Shown piece by piece: positions 1 through 8,800 of a stretch of 64,000 bases of DNA. The notes below the pieces were generated by a model, which worked only from the letters and a program-made list of their open reading frames with translations, had not been told where the DNA came from and made no database searches. A program made the translations under genes and the position numbers. This DNA comes from Mycolicibacterium neoaurum ATCC 25795 (GTDB taxonomy: Bacteria; Actinomycetota; Actinomycetes; Mycobacteriales; Mycobacteriaceae), in NCBI RefSeq assembly GCF_000691525.1, contig NZ_JMDW01000002.1, positions 62,001-126,000 of the forward strand. Direction: 5' to 3'. Positions within the stretch are counted from its first letter, which is position 1; each line of letters starts with the position of its first letter.

Positions 1-1042
1 GCACGGTATCGGGCAGCGCGGAGGCACCCGACACCGCCGAGGTCAGCGTCGAGATATCGGCATCGACCGGAATCTGGGCCAGCACCGCGTACACGGTGGG
101 TACGGCGCTCATCGCCGCCAGCCTGTAGTGCTCCACGATCTTCCAAAAATGTTGATACAGGCCTATATCGCGGTATCCGAGCGGCCCTGCCCACACCACC
201 GACCGGCCGCGCAGTAAAGGCGCCAGCAGGGTCACCAGCAGCGCGTTGACGTGGAACAGCGGCAGCGCCGCGAACACCACCGCATCATCGGCGAGGTCGG
301 CGCTGAGCGCCACCATCCAGGCGTCGGCCACTTCGTTGCCATGGGTGTGCGCGGCCAGTTTGGGCATTCCGGTGGTTCCGCCGGTATGAAACAGCGCGGC
401 CAACTGGGCTGAATCCGGGGTACCGTTCTCGAGCGGTTGCGGGTCTTGTTCGGCCGCAAGTGCCGACAGATAGCCGATGGTGATACCCGGCAATGCCGGA
501 AGCGCTTGCGGCTCATCGTCGGCCAGTGTCGGCCGCACCAGGAGCACGGTGTCGAGCAGACCGGCATCAGCCAGAACGGCGGCACGTTCGATAGCTCTGG
601 GGTCCAGGTCAGGTGCCGCGGTGATCAGCAGGCGAGCGCCTGAGAGCCGGGCCAACTCGAGGACGTGCTCGTCCGACAGTGATCCGTTGATGGGTACCGC
701 GATGCCGGCGGCCTGCGCCGCCAGTGTGGCGGTGATCAGTTCGTCGCAGTTCGGACTGATCAGCAGCACCGCGCTCGCGCGGTCGATCCCGCAGTGCCGT
801 AGTGCTTTCGCCGTCCGTGTGACATCGTCGGCAAGTTGGCGGAATGTGCGGCGTGCGCCCCTCTGATAATCGGCCCCCTCCGACAAGACGGTGACCGCGG
901 TGCGGTCGGGCCACAGCCGTGCGGCCCGCAGGACCACGTCGTAAGTGGACGCCGGGAGTCCACGACTCTCCAACGGCAGCTGTTCGATGGCAGTAAGGTC
1001 CTGCGGCGATTGGCCGGCAGGCCACCACAGATCGGCGTTCAT
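1..1042 (-). CDS. AMP-dependent acyl-CoA ligase, C-terminus beyond left edge
   Basis: Adenylate-forming ligase that should activate a carboxylic acid to its CoA thioester through an acyl-adenylate. About 347 N-terminal residues are present and begin MNADLWWPAG. The ATP-binding loop reads HTGGTTGMPK, and further on come the typical segments ALPLFHVNALLV and SGASALPD. The rest of the large domain and the C-terminal lid are off the window. The start ATG overlaps the stop of the FAH gene by four bases (ATGA), so the two should be translationally coupled. The company of an extradiol dioxygenase and an FAH hydrolase suggests that the acid is an aromatic compound or a ring-cleavage product; that is inference, and the exact substrate cannot be read from the sequence. 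Confidence 0.9.
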   Translation of the reverse strand, partial: MNADLWWPAGQSPQDLTAIEQLPLESRGLPASTYDVVLRAARLWPDRTAVTVLSEGADYQRGARRTFRQLADDVTRTAKALRHCGIDRASAVLLISPNCDELITATLAAQAAGIAVPINGSLSDEHVLELARLSGARLLITAAPDLDPRAIERAAVLADAGLLDTVLLVRPTLADDEPQALPALPGITIGYLSALAAEQDPQPLENGTPDSAQLAALFHTGGTTGMPKLAAHTHGNEVADAWMVALSADLADDAVVFAALPLFHVNALLVTLLAPLLRGRSVVWAGPLGYRDIGLYQHFWKIVEHYRLAAMSAVPTVYAVLAQIPVDADISTLTSAVSGASALPDTV

Positions 1043-1977
1043 GCGTGACGCACCGTCAGTCGCTGCACACCAAGATCGATCGCACCGTCATCGGTGCCGA
1101 CCGACGCTTCGATGATGTCGCCGTGTTGCAGATACTTCGGATTGCTGGCCTGGCGGGAGAAGAAGGCCTTCCATTTCACCGCGGGCGGCAGCAGGTTTCC
1201 GATGATCTCGATGGGTTTGGGCGGGGCGACCAGTGCGGTGCCCGCCGGGGTCCCCGTCAGCACGAGATCGCCCGGGGCCAGGTCTTGGAAACGAGCGAGC
1301 GATTGCAGTGCCTGAAGCGGGCGGTACAGCATGTCGGCTTCGACCAACGCGTTCTGGCGTTCTTCTCCGTTGACCGACAGCTTGAGCCGCAGATCGGCGA
1401 AGCGCGCCAGTTCGGCGGCATCCAGCAGCACCAGCGCAGGCCCGACCGGGGTGAAGGTCGGGTACGACTTCGCCTCGTAGAACTGGGTTTGGGGAAGCTG
1501 GATGTCACGGGCGGAGACGTCGTTGGTGATCGTGAGTCCGGCGATGACGTCGGCGAGATCGTGCTCCGTCACGGTGGAGCCGGCCGGGACGTCGCGGCCG
1601 ATGACGAGACCGATCTCGACTTCGTAGTCCAGCAGCCCGACGTGTGCTGGACGCACGATCTCCCCGAACGGCCCGGTGATCGACGCCGATGACTTGCGAA
1701 AGAATGTCAGCGGCACCGTCTTCGGGTCCATCCCGGAATCCTTGACGTGGGACTCGAAGTTTGTCATCTGCGCGATCACCCGGCATGGCGCGGTCACCGG
1801 GGAGAGCAACGTGAGCTCGTCGACGGACACGGTGTCGCCACTGGCGGCAGCCGCGTCGATGGCCGCGCGATCGGCCAGCAGTTCGGCGGTGGTGACCGCA
1901 GATGTGGTGATTCGGGCGGCACCGGCGGGGGTCTGCACCCACCAACCCTCGGAGGTCCGCAACACGGTCGTGGTCAT
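1039..1977 (-). CDS. Fumarylacetoacetate hydrolase family protein
   Basis: 312-residue FAH-fold enzyme. The family uses a divalent metal to hydrolyse, hydrate or decarboxylate 2-oxo acids, often the products of meta ring cleavage. The metal-site signature DYEVEIGLVIG is present, followed by ITNDVSARDIQ and LTGTPAGTALV, all typical of the C-terminal catalytic domain; the first 100 residues form the usual N-terminal cap. The start MTTTVLRTSEGWW was chosen because its ATG overlaps the stop of the upstream dioxygenase by four bases; an upstream extension would only read through that gene. The protein probably acts directly after the dioxygenase in the same pathway. Hydrolase, hydratase or decarboxylase activity cannot be told apart from sequence alone. 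Confidence 0.9.
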   Translation of the reverse strand: MTTTVLRTSEGWWVQTPAGAARITTSAVTTAELLADRAAIDAAAASGDTVSVDELTLLSPVTAPCRVIAQMTNFESHVKDSGMDPKTVPLTFFRKSSASITGPFGEIVRPAHVGLLDYEVEIGLVIGRDVPAGSTVTEHDLADVIAGLTITNDVSARDIQLPQTQFYEAKSYPTFTPVGPALVLLDAAELARFADLRLKLSVNGEERQNALVEADMLYRPLQALQSLARFQDLAPGDLVLTGTPAGTALVAPPKPIEIIGNLLPPAVKWKAFFSRQASNPKYLQHGDIIEASVGTDDGAIDLGVQRLTVRHA

Positions 1978-3116
1978 GAGATTGCTACTTTCAGTAGGCC
2001 GACGAGGCGGTTGAGATCGAATTCGTTGTCCTCGCGCAGTGCGTTGACCATCGAGGTCACCTGATGCGGTACCGCACGCGGGCTGGCGTCGAGGAAGTCT
2101 TTTGTCGCCGGTGGCCCCCACTGGGCCAAGCCGGATGCGGTGAACGGGGCCCAGCCGGGCTCGAGCGTGTTGTCGAACATGTCACCATCGGCGAAGTGCT
2201 CGACCAGGAACCCATCCGGATCACGCCAGTAGTCGAACAGCTGGCTGCCCTGGATGTGGCGGCCGATGCCCCACGACCGGAAGTAGCCGCGCTCTCGTAG
2301 GTATTCACCGCCGGCGGCCAGCGCGTCCAGATCACTGACCTCGTACGCCGAGTGCACGTACTGGTTGGCCGGACCCAACGCCAGCGCCAGCGTGTGGTGA
2401 TCTGCCGGAGTGGTGCCGCGATCGCACCGGATGAAACTCATCGCCGGACCGCGCGCCCGCTGCCCCGGGAAGAACAGGAAGTCGCTGACGATCATCCCGA
2501 ACGTGTCCAGGTACCAGTTGAGCGTCTTCAGATAGGTGGTGGATTGCAACACCACATGACCCAATCGCTGGACGCGAGTCGGCACCCGCTGTGGACGCAC
2601 GGTGTCGTTGATGCGCGCCAGGGCCTGCCCGGTATTGCGGATCTGCGGTGCTTGGACAGGTTGGCCCGGTAACTCGTGCGTACCCGCCACGACCTTGACC
2701 GCCATCCCGCTCGGATCGGTCAGCTGCACCGCAGTCCCACCGATGGATTCCGGAAGCGCCCGCACCGGGGTGCCGGTCTTGTCGGCCAACCGCAGCACGT
2801 CGACCTCGTCGGCGGCCTGCAGAGCCAGTCCCGCGAACCGGGTTCGCTTGCCGCGACGCAGGATCACGCATGGGGAGCCGGGTCGCATACCGCGTAGATG
2901 CAACTGGTGCGGCTCACGTAACGCCACACCGAAACCGAAGGCGCGCGCGAAAGCTTCGGCTCGGACCAGATCGGGTTTGTCGAATTCCAGCCAGGCTATG
3001 TCCGCAACACGAATGATCGGATCCTTAACCCGCCCTGGATGCTCACCGCGCAGCGCGCCGTGTTCGCTGTGCAGGTCTTTATGACCGTCGTGACGCTGCT
3101 CTACTGCGCGTGCCAC
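1974..3116 (-). CDS. Extradiol ring-cleavage dioxygenase, two VOC domains
   Basis: 380-residue protein of the vicinal oxygen chelate family, similar to catechol 2,3-dioxygenase and 2,3-dihydroxybiphenyl 1,2-dioxygenase, which open catechol-type rings next to the diol using Fe(II). There are two modules: residues about 35-145 form a metal-free domain, and residues about 183-315 carry the ligand set, His187 (RLGHVVL), His241 (ADHHTLAL) and Glu306 (FLVEHFAD). The GTG start is preceded by a strong ribosome site, GGAGGAGGT, five bases upstream. It is the first gene of a coupled three-gene operon with the FAH hydrolase and the CoA ligase, and it is divergent from a TetR gene. The true substrate is unknown; a hydroxylated aromatic acid or steroid-like catechol are possibilities. 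Confidence 0.88.
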   Translation of the reverse strand: MARAVEQRHDGHKDLHSEHGALRGEHPGRVKDPIIRVADIAWLEFDKPDLVRAEAFARAFGFGVALREPHQLHLRGMRPGSPCVILRRGKRTRFAGLALQAADEVDVLRLADKTGTPVRALPESIGGTAVQLTDPSGMAVKVVAGTHELPGQPVQAPQIRNTGQALARINDTVRPQRVPTRVQRLGHVVLQSTTYLKTLNWYLDTFGMIVSDFLFFPGQRARGPAMSFIRCDRGTTPADHHTLALALGPANQYVHSAYEVSDLDALAAGGEYLRERGYFRSWGIGRHIQGSQLFDYWRDPDGFLVEHFADGDMFDNTLEPGWAPFTASGLAQWGPPATKDFLDASPRAVPHQVTSMVNALREDNEFDLNRLVGLLKVAIS

Positions 3117-3140
3117 AGTGCACCTCCTCCATCTGAGTTC

Positions 3141-3154
3141 TGATGAAATCGTCA
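3141..3154. promoter_or_regulatory. Putative TetR operator, copy 1
   Basis: TGATGAAATCGTCA, an imperfect palindrome fitting TGANGANNTCNTCA. It lies 24 bases upstream of the dioxygenase start in the gap shared with the divergent TetR gene. A second copy sits with its start 44 bases further on. Binding by the neighbouring TetR protein is inferred. Confidence 0.55.
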
Positions 3155-3184
3155 CATACGCCCATAACCTCAGTCAAGGAGAGT

Positions 3185-3198
3185 TGACGAAATCCTCA
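3185..3198. promoter_or_regulatory. Putative TetR operator, copy 2
   Basis: TGACGAAATCCTCA, the same palindromic consensus as the copy at 3141 (12 of 14 bases identical, both followed by CA). It lies 28 bases before the TetR start codon. The 44-base spacing puts both sites on about the same face of the helix, as expected for dual regulation of the divergent promoters. Confidence 0.55.
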
Positions 3199-3226
3199 CA
3201 ATTGCCGAGGCTGCTATCCTCGCGCC

Positions 3227-3952
3227 ATGGACCTGCCCGAGCACGGCATCACCGCCGCTGCGGGTACGCCTGTCAGCCGCCTGGAGCGGCGCAAGCTGCG
3301 CACCCGTCGCGCCTTGATACGCGCGGCGCAGGGCTTCATCGCTCAAGGAAAGACGAGCGTGCCGATCCTGGAGATCACCCAGGCGGCCGATGTGGGCATG
3401 GGGTCGTTCTACAACCACTTCGCCACCAAGGAAGAGCTCTTCGACGCGGCATTGGCCGATGCCCTAGACGATTTGGGTGCCTTACTCGATGGTTTCACCG
3501 GTTCCATCTCCGACCCCGCCGAGGCTTTTGCTGCCAACTATCGGTTGAGCGGCCGACTATTTCGCTACCGGCCCCAAGAAGCAGCATTGCTGCTCGCGCA
3601 CGGCGACTCGTTGATCCTGTCGAATCGTGGACTGTCGCCTCGCGCGCTCCGCGACATCACCGCAGCCGTCGACCAGGGCCGGTTCACGATTGCCGATCCG
3701 GAGTTGGGCCTAGCCATCGCCGGAGGCATGTTCGTCGGCTTGGCCACGCTGCTGCGGGAGCGACCCGAACGCGATACGGCGGAGACCGTCGACGCCGTGA
3801 CCGAACGTCTGCTGCGAACGCTCGGCATGACGCCCAAACAGGCCCGAACGCTCTGTCAGAAAGAGCTTCCCGATATCTCACTGCTGCGCGATTCACCCGC
3901 CGAGTGGCCTGCGCTCATGAATCCCGACGTACCCGCTCACCCAACCGATTGA
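3227..3952 (+). CDS. TetR-family transcriptional regulator
   Basis: 241-residue regulator. The N-terminal helix-turn-helix spans residues about 20-70 (RRKLRTRRALIRAA, ITQAADVGMGSFYNHFATKEEL). The C-terminal helical domain should bind an effector; it resembles the domains of regulators of lipid or aromatic catabolism, but no ligand can be named. The ATG lies in a short gap opposite the dioxygenase operon, and two matching palindromes lie in that gap, so the protein very likely represses that operon and itself until an intermediate of the pathway is present. The C-terminal tail (LLRDSPAEWPALM and following) is rather long and of unknown role. Confidence 0.88.
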   Translation: MDLPEHGITAAAGTPVSRLERRKLRTRRALIRAAQGFIAQGKTSVPILEITQAADVGMGSFYNHFATKEELFDAALADALDDLGALLDGFTGSISDPAEAFAANYRLSGRLFRYRPQEAALLLAHGDSLILSNRGLSPRALRDITAAVDQGRFTIADPELGLAIAGGMFVGLATLLRERPERDTAETVDAVTERLLRTLGMTPKQARTLCQKELPDISLLRDSPAEWPALMNPDVPAHPTD

Positions 3953-4070
3953 TGTGCGCCGCTGCGCTGACGTTGGACAGCCGGGTATCAGAAATGCGAA
4001 AGTGACTGAACAACAGTCTTTTTGCGTGCATCCTGTTCGGCTCTCCATCACCGCAACCGGGTAGCGCCAA

Positions 4071-4604
4071 TTACTCCCGCGACCGACCGTCGACCGGCGT
4101 GGTGATGACGACGATAGCCTCGGCCGCACCGTCGATGGCGGCATACCGATGGCGTCGATCGCTCGACCAACTGAGGGCTTGTCCCTCCTCGATCAGAGTT
4201 TCCTCACCCATCGGGCCGACGAGTACCCGTCCGGCGACCACGGTGAGGTGCTCTCGGGCACCCGCACCGTGCGAGGGAGACACGTGCTCGGCGCCTGGAG
4301 GAAATTCGAGGCGAAACACCTCGACGGTGACCTGGGCCAAGTTCCGGACGGACAGCAGGACCGCGCGCATTCCACCGGCGGCGGCCGAATGGACGCCAGG
4401 AACCTCGCCTACCAGTGCAGTCAGGGGTATATCGAGAGGTGCGCACAGGGCGTAGAGGGTCTCGATCGTGGGATTGCGCTTGCCGGCTTCGATCTCGGAC
4501 AGCGAACCCTTCCCCACTCCGGCACGTCGCGCCAGTTCAGAGAGACTGAAGCCACGCTCAGCCCGTAGCTCCCGCAGTTGGCGGCCGATGTCTCCCGCAG
4601 TCAT
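4071..4604 (-). CDS. XRE-type regulator with C-terminal cupin domain
   Basis: 177-residue DNA-binding protein. Residues about 4-60 form an XRE helix-turn-helix (IGRQLRELRAERGFSLSELA, GVGKGSLSEIEAGKRNPT). Residues about 95-165 form a small cupin (PGAEHVSPSHGAGAREHLTV, RVLVGPMGEETLIEEGQ) that probably senses a small molecule. ATG 4604 (MTAGDIGRQL) was preferred to an in-frame GTG at 4628, because that GTG lies in the spacer of a long palindrome that looks like the protein's own operator. It is divergent from the benzoate transporter gene and should control it. Related XRE-cupin proteins often regulate a neighbouring transporter or catabolic gene. Confidence 0.88.
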   Translation of the reverse strand: MTAGDIGRQLRELRAERGFSLSELARRAGVGKGSLSEIEAGKRNPTIETLYALCAPLDIPLTALVGEVPGVHSAAAGGMRAVLLSVRNLAQVTVEVFRLEFPPGAEHVSPSHGAGAREHLTVVAGRVLVGPMGEETLIEEGQALSWSSDRRHRYAAIDGAAEAIVVITTPVDGRSRE

Positions 4605-4608
4605 TCCA

Positions 4609-4642
4609 TTACGGTACGTTCTACGCACAGAACGTTCCGTAA
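4609..4642. promoter_or_regulatory. Long palindromic operator between XRE-cupin and benE
   Basis: Left arm TTACGGTACGTTCT (4609-4622), six-base spacer, right arm AGAACGTTCCGTAA (4629-4642); 13 of 14 positions pair. Further copies of the half-site AGAACG occur at 4645 and 4669, the last inside the first codons of benE. The site covers the leader of the regulator gene and lies just before the benE start, so both genes could be controlled from it. Confidence 0.65.
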
Positions 4643-4661
4643 ACAGAACGAGGTTGGGTAG

Positions 4662-5846
4662 GTGGACCAGAACGTTTCGAAAGCAGTGCCGGTGTCCGCC
4701 GGGGTGGTGTGCGCGCTCGTCGGGTTCACATCGTCGTTTGCCGTGGTCCTTGCGGGAGTGCGTGCCGCAGGGGCGAATTCAGAGCAGGCAGCGTCGGGCC
4801 TGACAGCGTTGAGCCTCGCGATGGGGCTTTCATCCGTTCTGTTGGCATGGAAGTTCCGGATGCCGATCACCAGTGCATGGTCGACGCCGGGCGCCGCACT
4901 GCTCATCAGCACCGGCACCGCGGCCGGCGGTTGGCCCGCTGCCGTCGGCGCGTTCCTCGTCACCGCAGTCCTGCTCCTCGCGACCGGGCTCTGGCCGGTG
5001 CTTGCTCGTCTGATCGCCCGCATCCCGAACTCGGTGGCGCAGGCGATGCTGGCGGGGGTGCTGCTGCCACTGTGTATTGCTCCGGTGACCGCCTTGGCCG
5101 GCGACCCGGTGGTGATCGCCCCAGTGCTGTTGGTATGGCTGGTCGTGTCCGTGATCCGACCCCGCTGGGCGGTACCGGCGGCGTTCGGCATTGCCCTGCT
5201 GGTGCTTGCCGTCACCCTTTTCAGAGAAGGGTCGGCGCCTCCCGTATCAGCGTAGATACCGCATCTCCAGGCGACCGCACCCAGCCTCACCGTCGCCGCC
5301 GTTACCGGTATCGCGCTACCGCTGTACGTCGTCACCATGGCGGCGCAGAACATCCCGGGTGTCGCGGTGATGAACGGGTTCGGCTACCAAATCCGCTGGC
5401 GCCCTGCGCTTACCGTCACAGGGGTCGCCTCGCTGGTGGCAGCGCCATTCGGCGGTCACGCCGTCAACCTGGCAGCGATCAGTGCCGCTTTGGCAGCCGG
5501 ACCGGACGCCGACCCAAATCCTCGGCGTCGCTGGATTGCTGCATTCACCACCGGGACGGTTTACTGCGTACTCGGTCTCGCCTCGACGGGACTGACGTGG
5601 GCCGTACTGGCGGCCCCGGCCGGCCTTGTCCAAGCGGTCGCCGGGGTTGCACTGCTCGGTGCGTTCGCCGGTGCATGCGCGGGCGCCATGACCGACGAAT
5701 CTGCCCGCCTGCCCGCCGCCGTGACGCTCGTCGTCGCAGCCTCGGGAACGACGGTCGCAGGTGTCGGTTCTGCGTTCTGGGCGCTCGTGGTGGGCGTGAT
5801 CGCGCACCGACTGTTCAGAACTGCATCGACAACACCGCGCACCTGA
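4662..5846 (+). pseudogene. benE: benE benzoate/H+ symporter gene broken by one amber codon
   Basis: Read straight through, this is a 394-codon BenE-family membrane transporter, the usual family length (about 390-400), with some 12 hydrophobic segments. The first part starts with GTG (MDQNVSKAVP) and runs to codon 197; codon 198 is TAG at 5253-5255; the same frame then continues without interruption through PLYVVTMAAQNIPGVAVMNG, the conserved BenE signature. There is no frameshift, so a single base change (for example from TGG, CAG or GAG) explains the break. An internal ATG at 5337 could start only the C-terminal half. Known family members import benzoate with protons. Either the gene is a recent pseudogene, the stop is read through, or the base is a sequencing error. 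Confidence 0.85.
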
Positions 5847-5894
5847 TCGGGGCTGCGCCGACATCCGCGGCCAAGGCCTTTGTGGCGTAGTGGG

Positions 5895-8800
5895 TTACTT
5901 CGCCGCGAAGGTGACGAGAGCGTAGTTGGCCGCCTGCCAGCCGTTGAGGAAGGCGCCGATCGGCACGGCCAGTCCTTGACCGACGGGCTTGTCGGTGTTC
6001 GGATCCGTGGCCGAGCTGTCGTTGACGTAGATGCGCCCGTTGGCCAGGTCTACCTGCGTGACGACCGCCGCATGGTCGGTCTGTGTGTAGCTGTCGGTGG
6101 GCCCGGGCACGAAGCCGAAGGTGCTCCACACGACGGAAACCGGGTAGGAGACCATGGCGGCCTCGCCCCTGGCCAAGGCGGCCTGCAGATCTGCGAGAGC
6201 CTGTTGGCCGTCGGCCTGCGTGGCAGTCTTGGCTGCGCCGGTCTGAGTGTTGCCGCCACCGTAGGTCGTCAGCGTAGCGGTGACATTGAAGTTGTTGTTG
6301 GCCAGCGCAATAGCATCCACGAGGTAGACGCCGTCTTCGGAGTAGTCGCCGAGGTACATCTTCTGTCCGGGGATGAAGACACTGTCCGAGGTAGCCGCGA
6401 GGCCGGACATCTGCTGCTCGGTGGGAGAGGTGGAATTGGTTGCCTGACCGATGGCCATGGCCGTGGCGATCAGTTGGCAGTTGTAGAAGCTCTGCTTGAC
6501 CCAGAAGCGCTTGTTGTACTCGGCATCACCGAACTGTCCGTCACCGGTGACATTGACGTCGACCTCGGTCTCGGCGGTGCCGGCGTCAGCCATCCCGATG
6601 TGGAGAGCCCAGTCGTGCACGAACCGGGCGAGCGCACCGAACAACCCGGGCCCTTCTGCGGCAGCGCCGTTGTCTACTTCGACGGTGAAGGAGTCACGCA
6701 CACCGGGTTGCACCAAGGTGGAGTCGGGTTTGTAGGTGTAGTAGCCAGTGGCAGAGTCGAGTTCGACCGTGCCGTAACGGGGTTGGGTGGTCACGGTATA
6801 GGTGACCGGATAACCGTTGACGTTGGTGGTGCGGATCCAACCACTGACCTGCTTGTCAGCACCCACCGGGAGACTGGTGCTGCTGGAGGCCGTCAACGGC
6901 CGATTGAAGAAGATGTATGCCAGCTGTCGGCTGAGGTCGTCAGCGGCAGTGGGAGCCGGCGGTGTGGGGGCTACACCGGATCCGGTGTTGCCATTGACGC
7001 CCCCGCTTCCTGCTTGGCCTGGGTCTGCGACGGTCTGGCCATCCTTACTGGCGCCGCCATATCCACCAGCGCCGGCCTGTCCACCGTAACCGTTGTCCCC
7101 TGCGCCGGTGCCACCGTTGCCACCGTCACCACCGGCCCCGCCGGTGCCGCCGACGCCGGGGTTGATCTCGGCGTTGCCACCGGTACCGCCGCTGCCACCC
7201 TTGCCACCGGTTCCACCCTGACCGGCCGGCATGGTGCTGGTAGCGGCACCGCCGTTGCCGGCGTTGCCACCGGATCCGCCCGTCCCGCCGGTGCCGCCTG
7301 CGCCCGGGTCGGTGTTCAGGCCACCGGTCGCACCGTTGCCGCCGGCGCCACCGTTGCCGCCGGCACCTCCGGTCCGCCCGGGGCCGCTGTCTGCACCGTT
7401 GCCGCCATTGCCGCCCCGGCCACCGTTACCGCCGGGAGCACCGGTCTCGTCGGTCCAGGAACCGTTACCGCCCGATCCGCCGTTGCCGCCGTCGCCGCCC
7501 CATCCGCTGGTGCCGCTGACGCCGTTGGCCGTGATGACGCCGAAGAAGGCCCCGAGACCCGCCTCTCCTCCCAGACCACCGACGCCGGCGTCGCCCCCGT
7601 TGCCTCCATTGCCGCCGTCGCGGCCGGGGCCGGTGGCGGTGCTGGTCGCGTTGACGCCGTTACCGCCGAGTCCGCCGTCGCCACCGGTTCCGCCGGTGCC
7701 GCCGTCGCCACCGAGTCCGAAGATCATGCTGCCGTTACCGCCACGACCGCCCTTGCCACCCGGTCCGCCCGCGGCACCGTCGCCGCCGTCGGCGCCGGGC
7801 GCCGAGCCGTTCGGGCCGCGCACTCCGGCTTGGCCTTGGCCACCGTTGCCGCCGCGGCCACCGGCGCCGAACACCGCCAGCATTCCGACGCTGCCACCCG
7901 CGCCGCCGTCACCGCCGCCGCTGCCGCCCGCGCCGCCATCGCCGCCGTTGCCCATCCATAGGCCGCCGCGACCTCCGTTGCCGCCGTCGCCGCCGTGATC
8001 GCTCACGCCAGTCCGCGGGGACGCACCGCCCACACCGCCGTCGCCACCAAAGGCGAACACCGCCAGCAGTCCGCCGTTGCCACCGTCACCGCCGCGCCCA
8101 CCGAAGCTGCCCGCGCCACCGACACCACCCGTGCCCGCGCTGCCCCACAGCGACACCAGACCGGTGTCACCGCCGACTCCGCCGACACCGCCGGTCTGAC
8201 CATTGAAGATCGCTGCCCCGCCGGCACCACCCGTGCCAGCGTTGCCCCACAGCAAGCCGCCACCGCCGCCGGAGCCACCCTGGCCGCCGCGATAGTTGCC
8301 GGTCGAGACGCCGCCGTCACCGCCGCCACCGCCGTGTCCGAGCAAGCCCGCCGCACCGCCGCTACCGCCGCGGGCACCCGTGACGGTTTCGGCCGCAGCG
8401 CCGCCGAATCCGCCGTCGCCGAACAGCATTCCGCCGCTACCGCCGTTGCCGCCGGCACCGCCGTTGTAGAGCGCCAGCCCGGCTCCACCGTCACCGCCAT
8501 TACCGAAGAGGCCGGCGTTGCCGCCGTTGCCGCCACCCCACCCGTTGCCGCCACCGCCACCGAACAAGCCCCCATTGCCGCCGGTGCATGTGGTGGCACA
8601 GGTCTCGGCCGTCCAGGAGTAGCCGAAGCCCCAAAGGATGCCGCCGTTCGGGCGGGCTGCGGTTCCGTTGCCGATGAAGAAGGCTATGAGGTCTTCGAGA
8701 GTCGGGGGGTAGAACGGGGGCAGGTTCGGAATCACTGCCAGTGCAGCACTGGGGGAGATAACGGTGTCTGCAACAACGATATTGGGTTGCGTCAGCCCGT

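Noticed and set aside
4662..5846. Frameshift or two separate transporter genes at benE
   Set aside because: Both parts are in the same frame; only one stop codon separates them, so it is a nonsense change.
5880..7998. Long plus-strand open frames rich in Ala/Thr/Val or Pro opposite the PGRS gene
   Set aside because: They are by-products of the GC-rich repeat on the coding strand; no family features or ribosome sites.
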